Of a stretch of 64,000 bases of DNA, positions 28,380-37,742 are shown piece after piece. The notes below the pieces were generated by a model. It saw nothing but the letters and a program-made list of their open reading frames with translations. It searched no databases and had not been told where the DNA came from. This stretch comes from Sneathiella litorea (lineage in GTDB: Bacteria > Pseudomonadota > Alphaproteobacteria > Sneathiellales > Sneathiellaceae): the NCBI RefSeq assembly GCF_009882915.1, contig NZ_WTUW01000002.1, positions 620,309 to 684,308 of the forward strand, written 5' to 3'. The first letter of the stretch is position 1. Every line of letters begins with the position of its first letter. The position numbers were made by a program, and so were the translations under genes.

Positions 28380-29723
28380 ATGAGCACAGATCAAAAACCC
28401 GTTCATGTCATTGGCGGCGGCCTTGCCGGGAGTGAGGCGACCTGGCAGCTCGTTCAGGCTGGCGTACCGGTCATCCTTCATGAAATGCGCCCCGTGCGCG
28501 GCACCGACGCCCATCTGACCGACGGGCTGGCGGAGCTTGTGTGCTCCAACTCCTTCCGCTCCGACGATGCGGAAAATAACGCCGTTGGCCTGCTGCATCG
28601 CGAGATGCGCGATATGGGTTCCCTTATTATGGAGAGCGCCGATATCAACCGGGTCCCGGCAGGCGGCGCGCTTGCGGTCGACCGGGATGGGTTCTCCGCC
28701 TATGTTCAGGAGAAAATAGAAGCCCATCCTTTAGTGACGCTGGAGCGCGCGGAAGTGACCGACCTGCCCCCCGCCGACTGGGAACAGGTAATTATCGCGA
28801 CGGGCCCCCTCACCTCCGGTGCGCTGGCCGAAAAAATTCACATCGCGACCGGTGCCGATGCACTCGCCTTCTTCGATGCCATTGCCCCCATTGTCTATAA
28901 GGACAGCATTGACTTCGATATTGCCTGGTTTCAGTCCCGCTATGACAAGGGCGACGGATCGGACTATATCAACTGCCCGATGACCGAGGCGCAGTACCGG
29001 GAGTTCATTCAGGCGCTGAATGAGGGGGGCAAGACGGAGTTCAAGGACTGGGAGAAGAACACCCCCTATTTCGATGGTTGCCTGCCGATCGAGGTGATGG
29101 CGGAACGCGGACCAGAAACCCTCCGTTTTGGACCGATGAAGCCCGTCGGCCTCACCAACCCAAATTCCGCCGAGAAGCCATACGCCGTTGTCCAGCTCCG
29201 GCAGGATAACAAGCTCGGCACGCTCTATAACATGGTCGGTTTCCAGACCAAGCTCACTTATGGGGAACAAAAGCGTATTTTCCAGACGATCCCCGGGCTT
29301 GAAAAAGCGGAATTTGCACGCCTTGGCGGACTGCATCGCAACACCTTTATCAACAGCCCGGAAGTGCTGGACGAACAGCTCCGCCTCAAGAATCACCCGC
29401 ATATCCGATTTGCGGGCCAGATCACAGGGGTCGAGGGATATGTGGAAAGCACCGCAATCGGCCTGCTTGCCGGTCGGCTCGCCGCCGCGGATATCGCGGG
29501 GAGCGCTTTTGCCCTGCCGCCTGTTACCACGGCTATGGGGGCAATCCTTAGCCATATTACCGGCGGGGCGGACACCAAATCCTTCCAGCCGATGAATGTC
29601 AATTTCGGCCTGTTCCCGCCGCCGGAAGGACGGATCAAGAAAAAGGAACGCAAACAGGCCTATACAGCACGTGCCGCACAGGATTTTTCGGGCTGGCTCA
29701 AGGGCACTTTACCCTTGCAATAA
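28380..29723 (+). CDS. trmFO: Methylenetetrahydrofolate-tRNA-(uracil-54) methyltransferase TrmFO
   Basis: A 447-residue FAD enzyme that makes ribothymidine 54 in the T-loop of tRNA using methylene-THF. The dinucleotide-binding loop is [28 protein letters not shown] carries a conserved cysteine; [11 protein letters not shown] and [12 protein letters not shown] are family motifs. The start lies 5 bases after the uvrA stop, so the two are probably cotranscribed. Typical of alphaproteobacteria, which use TrmFO rather than TrmA. Confidence 0.96.
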   Translation: MSTDQKPVHVIGGGLAGSEATWQLVQAGVPVILHEMRPVRGTDAHLTDGLAELVCSNSFRSDDAENNAVGLLHREMRDMGSLIMESADINRVPAGGALAVDRDGFSAYVQEKIEAHPLVTLERAEVTDLPPADWEQVIIATGPLTSGALAEKIHIATGADALAFFDAIAPIVYKDSIDFDIAWFQSRYDKGDGSDYINCPMTEAQYREFIQALNEGGKTEFKDWEKNTPYFDGCLPIEVMAERGPETLRFGPMKPVGLTNPNSAEKPYAVVQLRQDNKLGTLYNMVGFQTKLTYGEQKRIFQTIPGLEKAEFARLGGLHRNTFINSPEVLDEQLRLKNHPHIRFAGQITGVEGYVESTAIGLLAGRLAAADIAGSAFALPPVTTAMGAILSHITGGADTKSFQPMNVNFGLFPPPEGRIKKKERKQAYTARAAQDFSGWLKGTLPLQ

Positions 29724-29814
29724 TACGGTCCAAAGCTTTACAACGAATGCGTGGGTCTAATGGTAACGATTTGTATAGAATGTTTCCTTATGATCAGCTC
29801 CAGCATTGTCTTTG

Positions 29815-29851
29815 GTACATCGCTGAATAAAAAATAATGGCAGCGATGTAC
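29815..29851. repeat. 11-bp perfect inverted repeat downstream of trmFO
   Basis: Arms GTACATCGCTG (29815-29825) and CAGCGATGTAC (29841-29851) around a 15-base AT-rich spacer. It lies 92 bases after trmFO and 78 bases before the next gene. There is no T tract after it, so it is not a standard terminator; an operator for the next gene is possible. Confidence 0.55.
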
Positions 29852-29928
29852 ATTGAATTATGGGAAACTGGACAACACATGATTAACCAAAAAAGATTAG
29901 TCAATGGCGCAAAGCGACAGGCAGAACG

Positions 29929-30867
29929 ATGAGTGAAAAGCGGGATCCAAGCGTCTATTTCGCGTTTACCCATAAAATCTTCTCGATTGAAGGGGCTTAT
30001 TTCAAACTTACCCACGATACGCGGGAACCCTGTTACTATGTCAATCTCGGGGAGATGAAAGGCGCCATCCCGACAAAATCTATTTGTATGGAATTCGGGA
30101 TCGAAGAAGACAGTTCCGATGCCCGCCTCCTGGGGACGATAGGTCGCGCGCTTAAGTACGTCCGTGAAATCCGGCCAAATGATTCTATCCCTCGCGAACT
30201 TCTGGATGGCTCTGCCTCCTGGTCCATTGAAGATAGACACAGGGAAGTCGCTCAGGGACGCATTACCATACAGGTTATTTCGTGGCTCAAGGGAAATGAG
30301 GAAATCCTCCTGAATTTCAGTGAGCTTGAAACAATTGCCAATGATCCGCAAACCAAGGAAAAGGTGCAGGAAGCATTTCGCGGCATCGCTAAGTCCCTGG
30401 GTATTCGGCGCGAAGACGTTGTTTCTAAAATTGATGAAATTGTTCGTGAGCTCGCCTATATCGAAGCTCTGCGTGAATATAATGCGAAAATCAAAAAAAT
30501 CAGTACCAACCTCCAACGGCTCGCCAATATCTATCGGCGCGACAGGTCAACTTCTGAAGACATCAGCAGGATGCAGGTCCTGATCGAACCCGTGCTTAGA
30601 GAGTACGATATGACCTTTATCGACATTGATGCCCAGACGTGCGAGGTCATGATTATGCTCAGGAATTTCCAGCCAACTATTGAGACAATCCGTAGAAAAC
30701 GCGACGAGTTGCATCAGCGCTTTATGGTTTGGCACGATATAGAGAAAAAATGGGAAAAATTGATCATTGAGGAAGGTCAGACAACTGAAAGGCTGCTTAA
30801 GGAGACCTATCAGTTCCTTGCCCGGAATTTCATGCAATCGCAAAACTGGCGATTGGGCGGCGTATAA
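29929..30867 (+). CDS. Unknown soluble coiled-coil protein
   Basis: A 312-residue protein I cannot assign. The first 100 residues are mixed alpha/beta (FAFTHKIFSIEGAYFKLTH, CYYVNLGEMKGAIPTKSI). Residues 130-310 are almost all helical and charged, with heptad-like stretches (YNAKIKKISTNLQRLANIY, LRNFQPTIETIRRKRDELHQRF). No signal peptide or membrane helix. A weak ribosome site (AGG) precedes the start. It is flanked by trmFO and the convergent NDUFAF6-type gene. The length and clean frame make it a real gene. Confidence 0.6.
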   Translation: MSEKRDPSVYFAFTHKIFSIEGAYFKLTHDTREPCYYVNLGEMKGAIPTKSICMEFGIEEDSSDARLLGTIGRALKYVREIRPNDSIPRELLDGSASWSIEDRHREVAQGRITIQVISWLKGNEEILLNFSELETIANDPQTKEKVQEAFRGIAKSLGIRREDVVSKIDEIVRELAYIEALREYNAKIKKISTNLQRLANIYRRDRSTSEDISRMQVLIEPVLREYDMTFIDIDAQTCEVMIMLRNFQPTIETIRRKRDELHQRFMVWHDIEKKWEKLIIEEGQTTERLLKETYQFLARNFMQSQNWRLGGV

Positions 30868-30876
30868 AAAACAACG

Positions 30877-31710
30877 TTAGTAACCCGTCGATAGTGCGAT
30901 AATTTTACGCAAGGCCCCGATATTCATTTTATCGTGGGCCGGGTCGTACCCCACCGATTTAAGTCTTTTCAGATAGAGTGATGTAAGTGACGCAAGACGA
31001 TATGCGGCCTTCTCAGTCTTGGGTCGCCTCTGGATCAAAAGGCGTGCTTCTTCCTGTTCCTTACCGGCAAGAGAAGTCAATTCTTCCATGATCCCAAAAA
31101 ACACCTTCCGGTTATTTGAGGTGAAGATATTATCCGCGGTCAAGCCGTGCGCCGTAATGACATCCGTAGGTATACGTAAAACATCCTGGGCAACATGATA
31201 GGGTATTGCCCGGATAATGCCTGTAAGGGCATAGGCCTTGCCGACCTGGCGCGCTGCGGCCAAGCCGTCTTCCAATGTCTCGCCCGTCATCCGCAGAATG
31301 AGGGTATTCAGAATGCCGCCGGTCTGGTCCGCATATTCCAGCAATTCTCCGGCCTTATTAAACGGAACCGGATCCATATCACGGGACCGGGCATCAATTA
31401 TTTTGCGAAAGTCATCGATATTGAGTTGATAGTTTGGGATAGTCTTGGCCAGTGCCTCCGCAACAGGATGAGCGGGCACTGTACCGGCGGCAATCGAGCT
31501 CAGCGTATCCCGCCACCACTGCAGGCGGATATCACCCAGCAGCGGCTCGCTCACCGTTTCGCGAATTCGCGCTATTTCCGCATGAAACGCCAGTACCGAA
31601 AAAATAGCTTCCCGAACGGCAGGCGGCCCATAAAGGGTGGTCAGCCAGCGATCATAATCAAATCGCTTAACTTCATCGGAAAGATACGTACTTTGGCCGG
31701 ACTTACTCAC
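30877..31710 (-). CDS. Squalene/phytoene synthase-fold protein, NDUFAF6 type
   Basis: About 277 residues of the trans-isoprenyl synthase fold. LGDIRLQWWRDTL and the later YALTGIIRAIPYHVAQDVLRIP resemble phytoene synthase, but the first Asp-rich motif is replaced (LAFHAEIARIRETV). The same loss is seen in NDUFAF6, a mitochondrial complex I assembly factor, so an assembly rather than a synthase role is likely. GTG at 31710 has GAGAGAG near it; a TTG at 31722 is the alternative start. A Mth938/NDUFAF3 homologue lies at 33265, which supports the complex I link. Confidence 0.78.
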   Translation of the reverse strand: MSKSGQSTYLSDEVKRFDYDRWLTTLYGPPAVREAIFSVLAFHAEIARIRETVSEPLLGDIRLQWWRDTLSSIAAGTVPAHPVAEALAKTIPNYQLNIDDFRKIIDARSRDMDPVPFNKAGELLEYADQTGGILNTLILRMTGETLEDGLAAARQVGKAYALTGIIRAIPYHVAQDVLRIPTDVITAHGLTADNIFTSNNRKVFFGIMEELTSLAGKEQEEARLLIQRRPKTEKAAYRLASLTSLYLKRLKSVGYDPAHDKMNIGALRKIIALSTGY

Positions 31711-31879
31711 AAGCTCTCTCAACTTTCATATAGAATCATTATAAAATACTGGAAGCGCGCATAAATTTGTATATATCTGTAAGGATAGCGATATGCGAGT
31801 TCTTTCCCCGTACTGGGGTTTGAATTTTCACGGAATCATGAACTGAAAAATTGACCAATAAATTGGCAAGAGGATAATT

Positions 31880-32467
31880 ATGGCTTTTGAACTCCCCCCC
31901 CTTCCTTACGCAAAAGACGCTTTGGCACCGCATATTTCCGAAAATACACTCGATTTTCATTACGGAAAGCACCACAACGCCTATGTGACGAACCTCAATG
32001 GTCTGCTGGAGGATGGAGATTCCCGCTCACTGGAAGAGATCATGAAGGACACAGCTGGTGACGCCGCGAAGGCAGGTGTTTTCAACAACGCCGCACAGGT
32101 CTGGAACCACACCTTCTACTGGCACTCCATGAAGCCGAACGGTGGGGGCAAGCCAACAGGCGCCATTGCCGACAAGATCAATGAAGACTTCGGTTCCTAC
32201 GAGAAATTTGCCGAGGAATTCAAGGCCGCTGGCGCCACGCAGTTCGGCAGTGGCTGGGCCTGGCTCGTGCTCGACGGTGGCAAGCTGAAGGTCACCAAGA
32301 CACCTAACGCTGCTTGCCCGCTCACCGATGGCGCCAAGCCACTTCTGACCATGGATGTGTGGGAGCATGCCTATTATCTCGACTACCAGAATGCGCGCCC
32401 GAAATATATGGAGACATTTCTGGAAAGCCTCGTGAACTGGGATTTCGCAAACGAAAATCTCGGCTAA
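31880..32467 (+). CDS. sodB: Iron superoxide dismutase
   Basis: A 195-residue cytoplasmic SOD of the Fe type. Metal ligands are visible in HYGKHHNAYV, WNHTFYW and DVWEHAYYLDYQN; AAQVWNHTFYW with Gln and the FGSGWAWLV segment are Fe-SOD-like. AGAGGA precedes the start. A strong terminator follows 20 bases after the stop. Iron regulation is usual for sodB, but no Fur box was recognised here. Confidence 0.97.
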   Translation: MAFELPPLPYAKDALAPHISENTLDFHYGKHHNAYVTNLNGLLEDGDSRSLEEIMKDTAGDAAKAGVFNNAAQVWNHTFYWHSMKPNGGGKPTGAIADKINEDFGSYEKFAEEFKAAGATQFGSGWAWLVLDGGKLKVTKTPNAACPLTDGAKPLLTMDVWEHAYYLDYQNARPKYMETFLESLVNWDFANENLG

Positions 32468-32487
32468 CGATTACGGTCTGTTAGGAA

Positions 32488-32518
32488 AAGGCGCTTCCCG
32501 CAGGAAGCGCCTTTTTTG
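32488..32518. terminator. Bidirectional terminator between sodB and the PuuD-like gene
   Basis: AAGGCGCTTCC (32488-32498), loop CGCA, GGAAGCGCCTT (32503-32513) and a T run, with A residues on the other side. It can stop both convergent transcripts. Confidence 0.9.
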
Positions 32519-32521
32519 TTT

Positions 32522-33136
32522 CTAGTAAAGATTCTGTGCTGAGACCATTGCGTAGAGCATTGGGATCGACAACAGGGTATTTGTCCGCGAGAAGAGCATC
32601 GCCGTCCGCGCTGAAGCGGCCTTGGTTTCCGCATCCGCATCGACAATGCCGAGCGCCCTCCTCTGGTTGGGCCAGATTACGAACCAGACATTGAACCACA
32701 TTATGATGCCGAGCCACATGCCAATACCGATGGCAAGGCTCTTGTCGACGGCAAACCCGTTCATCGCCCCGAGTGTCAGCGCATCGGCGATATAACCATT
32801 CATCCAGGCCAGCAGCAGACCGGTGACAATGGTTGCCATCGCGCCCCAGCGGAACCACCACAGCGCGGCCGGCGCAATCACCTTGCCGATCGCAGGCTTT
32901 TGGTCATCCGGAATATTCGGCATGTTCGGAATCTGCACGAAGTTGAAATACCACAGCAGGCCGATCCACATAACGCCGCTCAGCACGTGAAGCCAGCGCA
33001 TGATAAAGGCGCCATAGGCATGACCGCCCATTTCGAAGCCGCCACCGGTCGCCCCTGTTACAATTAGCACCATGATGACCGTTAAAACGATCCCGGCAAT
33101 AACTGTGTTTCTGAGGTTTGATAATATACTGGACAT
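32522..33136 (-). CDS. PuuD-like (urate hydroxylase) membrane domain protein
   Basis: A 204-residue inner-membrane protein. The start at 33136 has AAGGA 7 bases before it. About five hydrophobic segments carry MRWLHVLSGVMWIGLLWYF, WFRWGAMATIVTGLLLAW and GMWLGIIMWFNVWFVIWPNQ with conserved Trp and His residues, as in the membrane part of PuuD. The cytochrome c domain of full-length PuuD is absent. Urate oxidation is not established for such short forms; a haem-binding or electron-transfer role is possible. Confidence 0.6.
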   Translation of the reverse strand: MSSILSNLRNTVIAGIVLTVIMVLIVTGATGGGFEMGGHAYGAFIMRWLHVLSGVMWIGLLWYFNFVQIPNMPNIPDDQKPAIGKVIAPAALWWFRWGAMATIVTGLLLAWMNGYIADALTLGAMNGFAVDKSLAIGIGMWLGIIMWFNVWFVIWPNQRRALGIVDADAETKAASARTAMLFSRTNTLLSIPMLYAMVSAQNLY

Positions 33137-33264
33137 GACTGTTTCCTTCTCTGTAAGGATATCCTGCCCGGCACCACTACAAATTTCTTTTACCGAGCGA
33201 ATATGCACGGCGAATCATAAAGCCGGATGGCCTTATATGTAAAGTATGTAATATAAAGTAAGGG

Positions 33265-33642
33265 TTAGACGGCGATCATCGCTGCGGCCACTCGCCGACG
33301 TTCCAGCAGAAGGACATTATAGGTCCGGACCGCGGCACCTGTGCTCATGGCGTCGATTACGATGCCCTTTTCCCGTAGAGAATTCCGGATATCCTCTTCG
33401 ATAAAGACCATACCGCCCCCACAGCCGATCAGTAAGATATCAATCTCATCGCTATTCTCGATCAGGGTATCGAGACTATCGAGGCTGAGCGCCCCGATAT
33501 CCGTGAGAGACCAGTTTTCCGTCTTTTCAGGCAGAACCAGGACAGATCCCTCATAGCGTACGCCGCTCACCCGGAAACCGCCGTCGCCGTAACTATTGAT
33601 AAGTTGCTGCCCTTCTTTGGGAAGGCCGGATATGTCCTGCAT
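33265..33642 (-). CDS. Mth938-domain protein, NDUFAF3 homologue
   Basis: About 125 residues. The start at 33642 (MQDISGLPKEG) has AGGAG at 5 bases; the longer frame to 33696 would overlap secF. Features are INSYGDGGFRVSGVRYEGSV, then DILLIGCGGGMVFIEEDIR and MSTGAAVRTYNVLLLERRRVAAAMI, the Mth938-like fold. NDUFAF3, its mitochondrial relative, is an assembly factor for the complex I Q-module. It lies directly after secDF, a placement known from other alphaproteobacteria. Confidence 0.85.
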   Translation of the reverse strand: MQDISGLPKEGQQLINSYGDGGFRVSGVRYEGSVLVLPEKTENWSLTDIGALSLDSLDTLIENSDEIDILLIGCGGGMVFIEEDIRNSLREKGIVIDAMSTGAAVRTYNVLLLERRRVAAAMIAV

Positions 33643-33670
33643 GGCGTCTCCTGTCGCTGTGGTCGCGGTG

Positions 33671-34639
33671 TTAGCCTTTTTCTTCCGCGTCCTCATCGGT
33701 CCGCTCGGCGCCGGCGAAACCGTCCTCTTCCTCTTTCTGGTGCGTCAGGCCGATATGAATAAGGATCGGCGCAGCCACGAAGATGGAGGAATAAGTTCCG
33801 ACAACGACGCCAAAGATCATGGCCGTTGCGAAGCCGCGGATCACCTCACCTCCGAAAATATAGAGGGCAAGAAGCGCGAGTAAAGTCGTGACCGATGTCA
33901 TGACCGTCCGCGTCAATGTCTCATTAATGGAGAGGTTGACCAACTCCGCCACCGACAGCTTCTTGTAGCGGCGAAAATTCTCGCGAATACGGTCATAGAC
34001 TACCACGGTATCGTTGATCGAATAACCAACAATCGTCAGGATCGCCGCAACGGAAGCGAGGTTAAACTCGATCCCTGTGATCGAGAACATGCCGATCGTC
34101 AGTATGACATCATGGACCAGCGCAATGACCGCCCCGACGGAATAATGCCACTCAAAGCGCAGCCAAATGTAGACCAGCATCGCCAGCACGGCGATCACGA
34201 CAGCCTCTGTCGCGGCGATCACCAGTTCCTGCGATACAGTCGGCCCGACAAATTCAACACGGCGGTAGGAAATTTCCTCGCCATAGTCGGAGGCAAGCTG
34301 CTGCTTGATCACGTCTACCGCCTCCTGCTGGGCGGAGGCGTCGCCTTCCTGCCGCTGCACACGGATCAGGATATCAGTATCGGTACCGAAGGTCTGCAGA
34401 GCTACCTGACCCAGGCCCAACCCGCCAAGGGAAGCGCGCATATCACTCAGTTCCGGAGACGTCTCCGTTCCGATCTCGATCAGGATGCCGCCCTCGAAAT
34501 CAATTCCCTTGTTGAAACCGATCGTAATAAAGGCGCCGAGAGAACCCAGAATCAACACTGCCGACAAAATGAAGGCAATCATCCGGTATTTCAGGAAAGG
34601 GATAGCGGTATTATCCGGCACAAGCTTGATTTTATACAT
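33671..34639 (-). CDS. secF: Protein translocase subunit SecF
   Basis: A 322-residue inner-membrane protein that works with SecD to use the proton gradient late in protein export. FNKGIDFEGGILIEIGTE is the SecF signature, and the C-terminal membrane bundle has VGYSINDTVVVYDRIREN and RTVMTSVTTLLALLALYIFGG. The tail is acidic. It follows secD by 12 bases. Confidence 0.97.
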   Translation of the reverse strand: MYKIKLVPDNTAIPFLKYRMIAFILSAVLILGSLGAFITIGFNKGIDFEGGILIEIGTETSPELSDMRASLGGLGLGQVALQTFGTDTDILIRVQRQEGDASAQQEAVDVIKQQLASDYGEEISYRRVEFVGPTVSQELVIAATEAVVIAVLAMLVYIWLRFEWHYSVGAVIALVHDVILTIGMFSITGIEFNLASVAAILTIVGYSINDTVVVYDRIRENFRRYKKLSVAELVNLSINETLTRTVMTSVTTLLALLALYIFGGEVIRGFATAMIFGVVVGTYSSIFVAAPILIHIGLTHQKEEEDGFAGAERTDEDAEEKG

Positions 34640-34651
34640 GTTTCCGGTTCC

Positions 34652-36232
34652 CTAAATCTCGAGTGTCTTCGGACGCTTGCGCTGCATCCAGAAAGAGATA
34701 AGCATGCGTGAGAGCATAATTGCCGTGAACATGGAGCTGATAATCCCGATCAATAGTGTCACCGCAAAGCCCTTGACCGGCCCGGACCCCATCACGAAGA
34801 GTATGATGGCCGCAATACCGGTGGTGACATTGGCGTCGATAATCGTCGTAAAGGCCCGCGCGAAGCCGGAATTAACGGCATTGAGCGGTGTCTTGCCAAC
34901 GCGGATTTCCTCCCGGATACGCTCAAAAATCAGCACATTGGCGTCCACCGCCATTCCGATTGTGAGCACGATACCCGCGATACCGGGAAGGGTCAGGGTT
35001 GCACCAAGAACAGAAAGAACGGCCATAATCAGGAAGATGTTCATGGCCAGCGCCACATTGGCGAAAATGCCAAATAGACCGTAGCTGACGATCATATAGA
35101 CGGCGACGGCGATGATCCCGATGATCCCGGCAATTTCACCGGCGGCAATACTATCCGCTCCAAGGTCCGGCCCGACGGAGCGTTCCTCGAGGATATCAAG
35201 CGGTGCCGGCAAGGCACCCGCCCGAAGGAGCAAGGCAAGATCTTGCGCGCCCGCCACATTAAAGCCACCGCTGATGACTGCGGATCCACCGAGGATCGGT
35301 TCATTGATACGCGGGGCACTGACTACCTTGTTATCGAGGACAATGGCAAACGGCTTACCAACATTTTCCGTCGTGGCCTGGCCGAACTGTTTTGCCCCCA
35401 GCCCGTCAAAGCGGATGGAGACAACCGGCTGGCCCTGCTGGAAGGTCGCTTGCGCATCCTCCAGATTCTCGCCAGACACCATGATCCGGCTCTTGATTAT
35501 GTAAGTCCGTCCGTCCTCTTCGATGCCCGGAAGCCGTTTGGAGCCCGGAGGCACCCGGCCCGCCGCGCCTACATCGGCAGTCAAATCAACCAGATGGAAG
35601 GTTAATTGCGCCGTTTCACCCAACAGGCGCTTGATCCGATCAGGGTCGTCAATACCGGGCAGTTGTACCAGGATACGGTCACTGCCCTGCCGTTGGATCG
35701 TAGGTTCATTGACACCTGTTTCATCAACACGGCGGCGGACAATCTCTATCGACTGGTCAACGGCAGCGCTAAGACGGGTAGTAATTGCGGCCTCGCTCGG
35801 CGTCAGGGTAACACGACCGTCATCGGATGCTATCACTACGTCCCGCTGCCCGTTCGCCATGATATTGGACAGGTCCGAGAGGCGCTCCCGCGCCGTGGCC
35901 TCATCCGCCGGGTCCCGGAGGGTGAAGGATACCACCGCCCCGTCATGGCTAAGATTGCGATAACCGATATTATCGCCCTGCTGACGCAAGCTGTCCCGCA
36001 CCCCATCAACCAAGCTGTCCATCATCTTGGTTTTCACAGTGCCGGCATCGACCTGAAGCAAGAGATGCGAGCCCCCTTGCAGATCGAGCCCGAGGTTGAC
36101 CTGCTTCGTCGGCAACCAGTCTGGCAGCCCACTGAGCGTAGACTTGCTAACGAAGTTAGGAAGTGTGTAGAGAATCCCGAAGGCGCATACAATCGCCACC
36201 ACGATAATCTTCCACGTTGGGAAGCGGTTCAT
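34652..36232 (-). CDS. secD: Protein translocase subunit SecD
   Basis: A 526-residue partner of SecF: an N-terminal helix, the periplasmic domain (GLDLQGGSHLLLQVD, VNEPTIQRQGSDRILVQLPG) and six membrane segments, with MAVDANVLIFERIREEIR. The order yajC-secD-secF is the normal operon. The length is normal. It starts 12 bases after yajC. Confidence 0.97.
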   Translation of the reverse strand: MNRFPTWKIIVVAIVCAFGILYTLPNFVSKSTLSGLPDWLPTKQVNLGLDLQGGSHLLLQVDAGTVKTKMMDSLVDGVRDSLRQQGDNIGYRNLSHDGAVVSFTLRDPADEATARERLSDLSNIMANGQRDVVIASDDGRVTLTPSEAAITTRLSAAVDQSIEIVRRRVDETGVNEPTIQRQGSDRILVQLPGIDDPDRIKRLLGETAQLTFHLVDLTADVGAAGRVPPGSKRLPGIEEDGRTYIIKSRIMVSGENLEDAQATFQQGQPVVSIRFDGLGAKQFGQATTENVGKPFAIVLDNKVVSAPRINEPILGGSAVISGGFNVAGAQDLALLLRAGALPAPLDILEERSVGPDLGADSIAAGEIAGIIGIIAVAVYMIVSYGLFGIFANVALAMNIFLIMAVLSVLGATLTLPGIAGIVLTIGMAVDANVLIFERIREEIRVGKTPLNAVNSGFARAFTTIIDANVTTGIAAIILFVMGSGPVKGFAVTLLIGIISSMFTAIMLSRMLISFWMQRKRPKTLEI

Positions 36233-36244
36233 GAGTTCCGGCCG

Positions 36245-36604
36245 TTATTTCTTGAAGAGTTTGCTGACAGGGTTTCCGCCGCTGGGCTTTTCACCTTCAG
36301 CTTTGTCATCATCCTTTGGCGCCGCGGCAGCAGGCTCACCCTTGCTCTTGACATCTGTCAGTGTCGATTTCACCACATCGATTCGAACTTCAGGCGCCAC
36401 CTCGATCTGGACAACATTGTCGTCGCGCACCTTGGTTACCTTGCCCATGATACCCCCGGCCGTGACAACATTGTCGCCGCGGCGCACGGCTTCGATCATG
36501 GCCCGATGTTCCTTCGCCCGTTTCTGCTGCGGACGGATAAGAAGAAAGTAAAACACGACACCGATCAGTACGAGCGGCAGAAGTTGAGTAAGTCCTTGGT
36601 CCAT
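36245..36604 (-). CDS. yajC: Preprotein translocase auxiliary subunit YajC
   Basis: A 119-residue single-span protein. The start at 36604 (MDQGLTQLLPLVLIGVVFYFLLIRP) is chosen over a longer frame to 36664. After the helix comes RPQQKRAKEHRAMIEAVRRGD and VVTAGGIMGKVTKV, typical of YajC, and a charged tail. First gene of yajC-secD-secF-Mth938. AAGGA precedes the start at 10 bases. Confidence 0.95.
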   Translation of the reverse strand: MDQGLTQLLPLVLIGVVFYFLLIRPQQKRAKEHRAMIEAVRRGDNVVTAGGIMGKVTKVRDDNVVQIEVAPEVRIDVVKSTLTDVKSKGEPAAAAPKDDDKAEGEKPSGGNPVSKLFKK

Positions 36605-36710
36605 TGTAATAGGTCCTTTGGTACAATTCGCGACGAAGGGATGACATAAATATGCCTTCCCCATGAAAATACTGAACGACTTTTATATTGTTCCTGCCGC
36701 GCAATGCAAG

Positions 36711-36756
36711 CCGCAATCCGAAAACTCCGTCGATTGAGGTGTCCTCAAGATTGCGG
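36711..36756. repeat. Bulged long inverted repeat between yajC and the DUF815 gene
   Basis: The right arm CCTCAAGATTGCGG (36743-36756) pairs with CCGCAATC (36711-36718) and TTGAGG (36734-36739), leaving a 15-base bulge on the left side and a 3-base loop TGT. It lies in the divergent promoter region and has no U tract. Confidence 0.5.
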
Positions 36757-36850
36757 GATGAACAAGCGCTTGAACATTCCGCCGTATGGTGGCATTTATG
36801 TGCCTGTTCTGTAAATTGGGGTCTGCCCCTTCTAATTTCAATCGGTGAAT

Positions 36851-37708
36851 ATGACTAACGAAGATATCCTCGCGCAGTTAACGCGCATCGCCGACGGTCT
36901 TGACCGGCTGGCACCTCCCGTCCCTGAAACAATCGATTTCGAGAGCGGCGATGCCTTTGTCTGGGAAGCAGAAAACAACCATCTGCGCGTGGTGCCGAAA
37001 GTCAATCATGTAGCTATGTCGATCCTGCATGGGATCGACCGGGTTCGCGACATCCTCTATGAAAACACCCTGCGCTTCGCCAAGGGGCTGCCCGCCAATA
37101 ACGCCCTGCTCTGGGGTGCGCGTGGCATGGGGAAAAGCTCGCTGGTCAAGGCGTCGCATGCGCGGATCAATGAGGAATTGAAGAGCCAGTTGGTCCTGAT
37201 TGAAATTCATCGCGAGGATATTCCTTCGCTGCCAATCCTGATGCAGCAACTTCAGAATACAAACCGTCGCTGCGTCATCTTCTGCGATGACCTGTCTTTC
37301 GACAGCGATGATGCAACCTATAAATCGCTTAAAACGGTACTTGATGGCGGGCTCGAAGGTCGGCCGTCGAATGTAATTTTCTACGCCACATCCAACCGCC
37401 GCCATATGATGCGCCGGGATATGATCGAGAATGAACGCGCCACCGCCATCATGCCATCCGAAGCGATTGAGGAAAAAGTCTCGCTTTCCGACAGGTTTGG
37501 TCTCTGGTTAGGCTTCCATAGCTGTTCGCAGGACGAATATCTCGAAATGATTCGCCGATATATCAACCATTACAACATCCCGATCAGCGAAGAGGAATAC
37601 AGCGCGGAAGCCATCGAATGGACCCGCACCCGCGGTTCCCGGTCCGGACGTGTCGCCTGGCAGTATATCCAGGATATTGCAGGACGAACAGGCACTGCCA
37701 TCGAGTGA
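36851..37708 (+). CDS. DUF815 AAA-type ATPase
   Basis: A 286-residue P-loop protein of the DUF815 family. Walker A is LLWGARGMGKSSLVKA, Walker B VIFCDDLSFD, then SNVIFYATSNRRHMM and RFGLWLGFHSCSQDEYL. Family members are predicted AAA ATPases of unknown role. GTG at 36845 is an alternative start, and neither start has a clear ribosome site. It is often placed near yajC-secDF in this class. Confidence 0.88.
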   Translation: MTNEDILAQLTRIADGLDRLAPPVPETIDFESGDAFVWEAENNHLRVVPKVNHVAMSILHGIDRVRDILYENTLRFAKGLPANNALLWGARGMGKSSLVKASHARINEELKSQLVLIEIHREDIPSLPILMQQLQNTNRRCVIFCDDLSFDSDDATYKSLKTVLDGGLEGRPSNVIFYATSNRRHMMRRDMIENERATAIMPSEAIEEKVSLSDRFGLWLGFHSCSQDEYLEMIRRYINHYNIPISEEEYSAEAIEWTRTRGSRSGRVAWQYIQDIAGRTGTAIE

Positions 37709-37742
37709 GGGCATGGAATAACCTTTTCGGAAGGACAACGTT

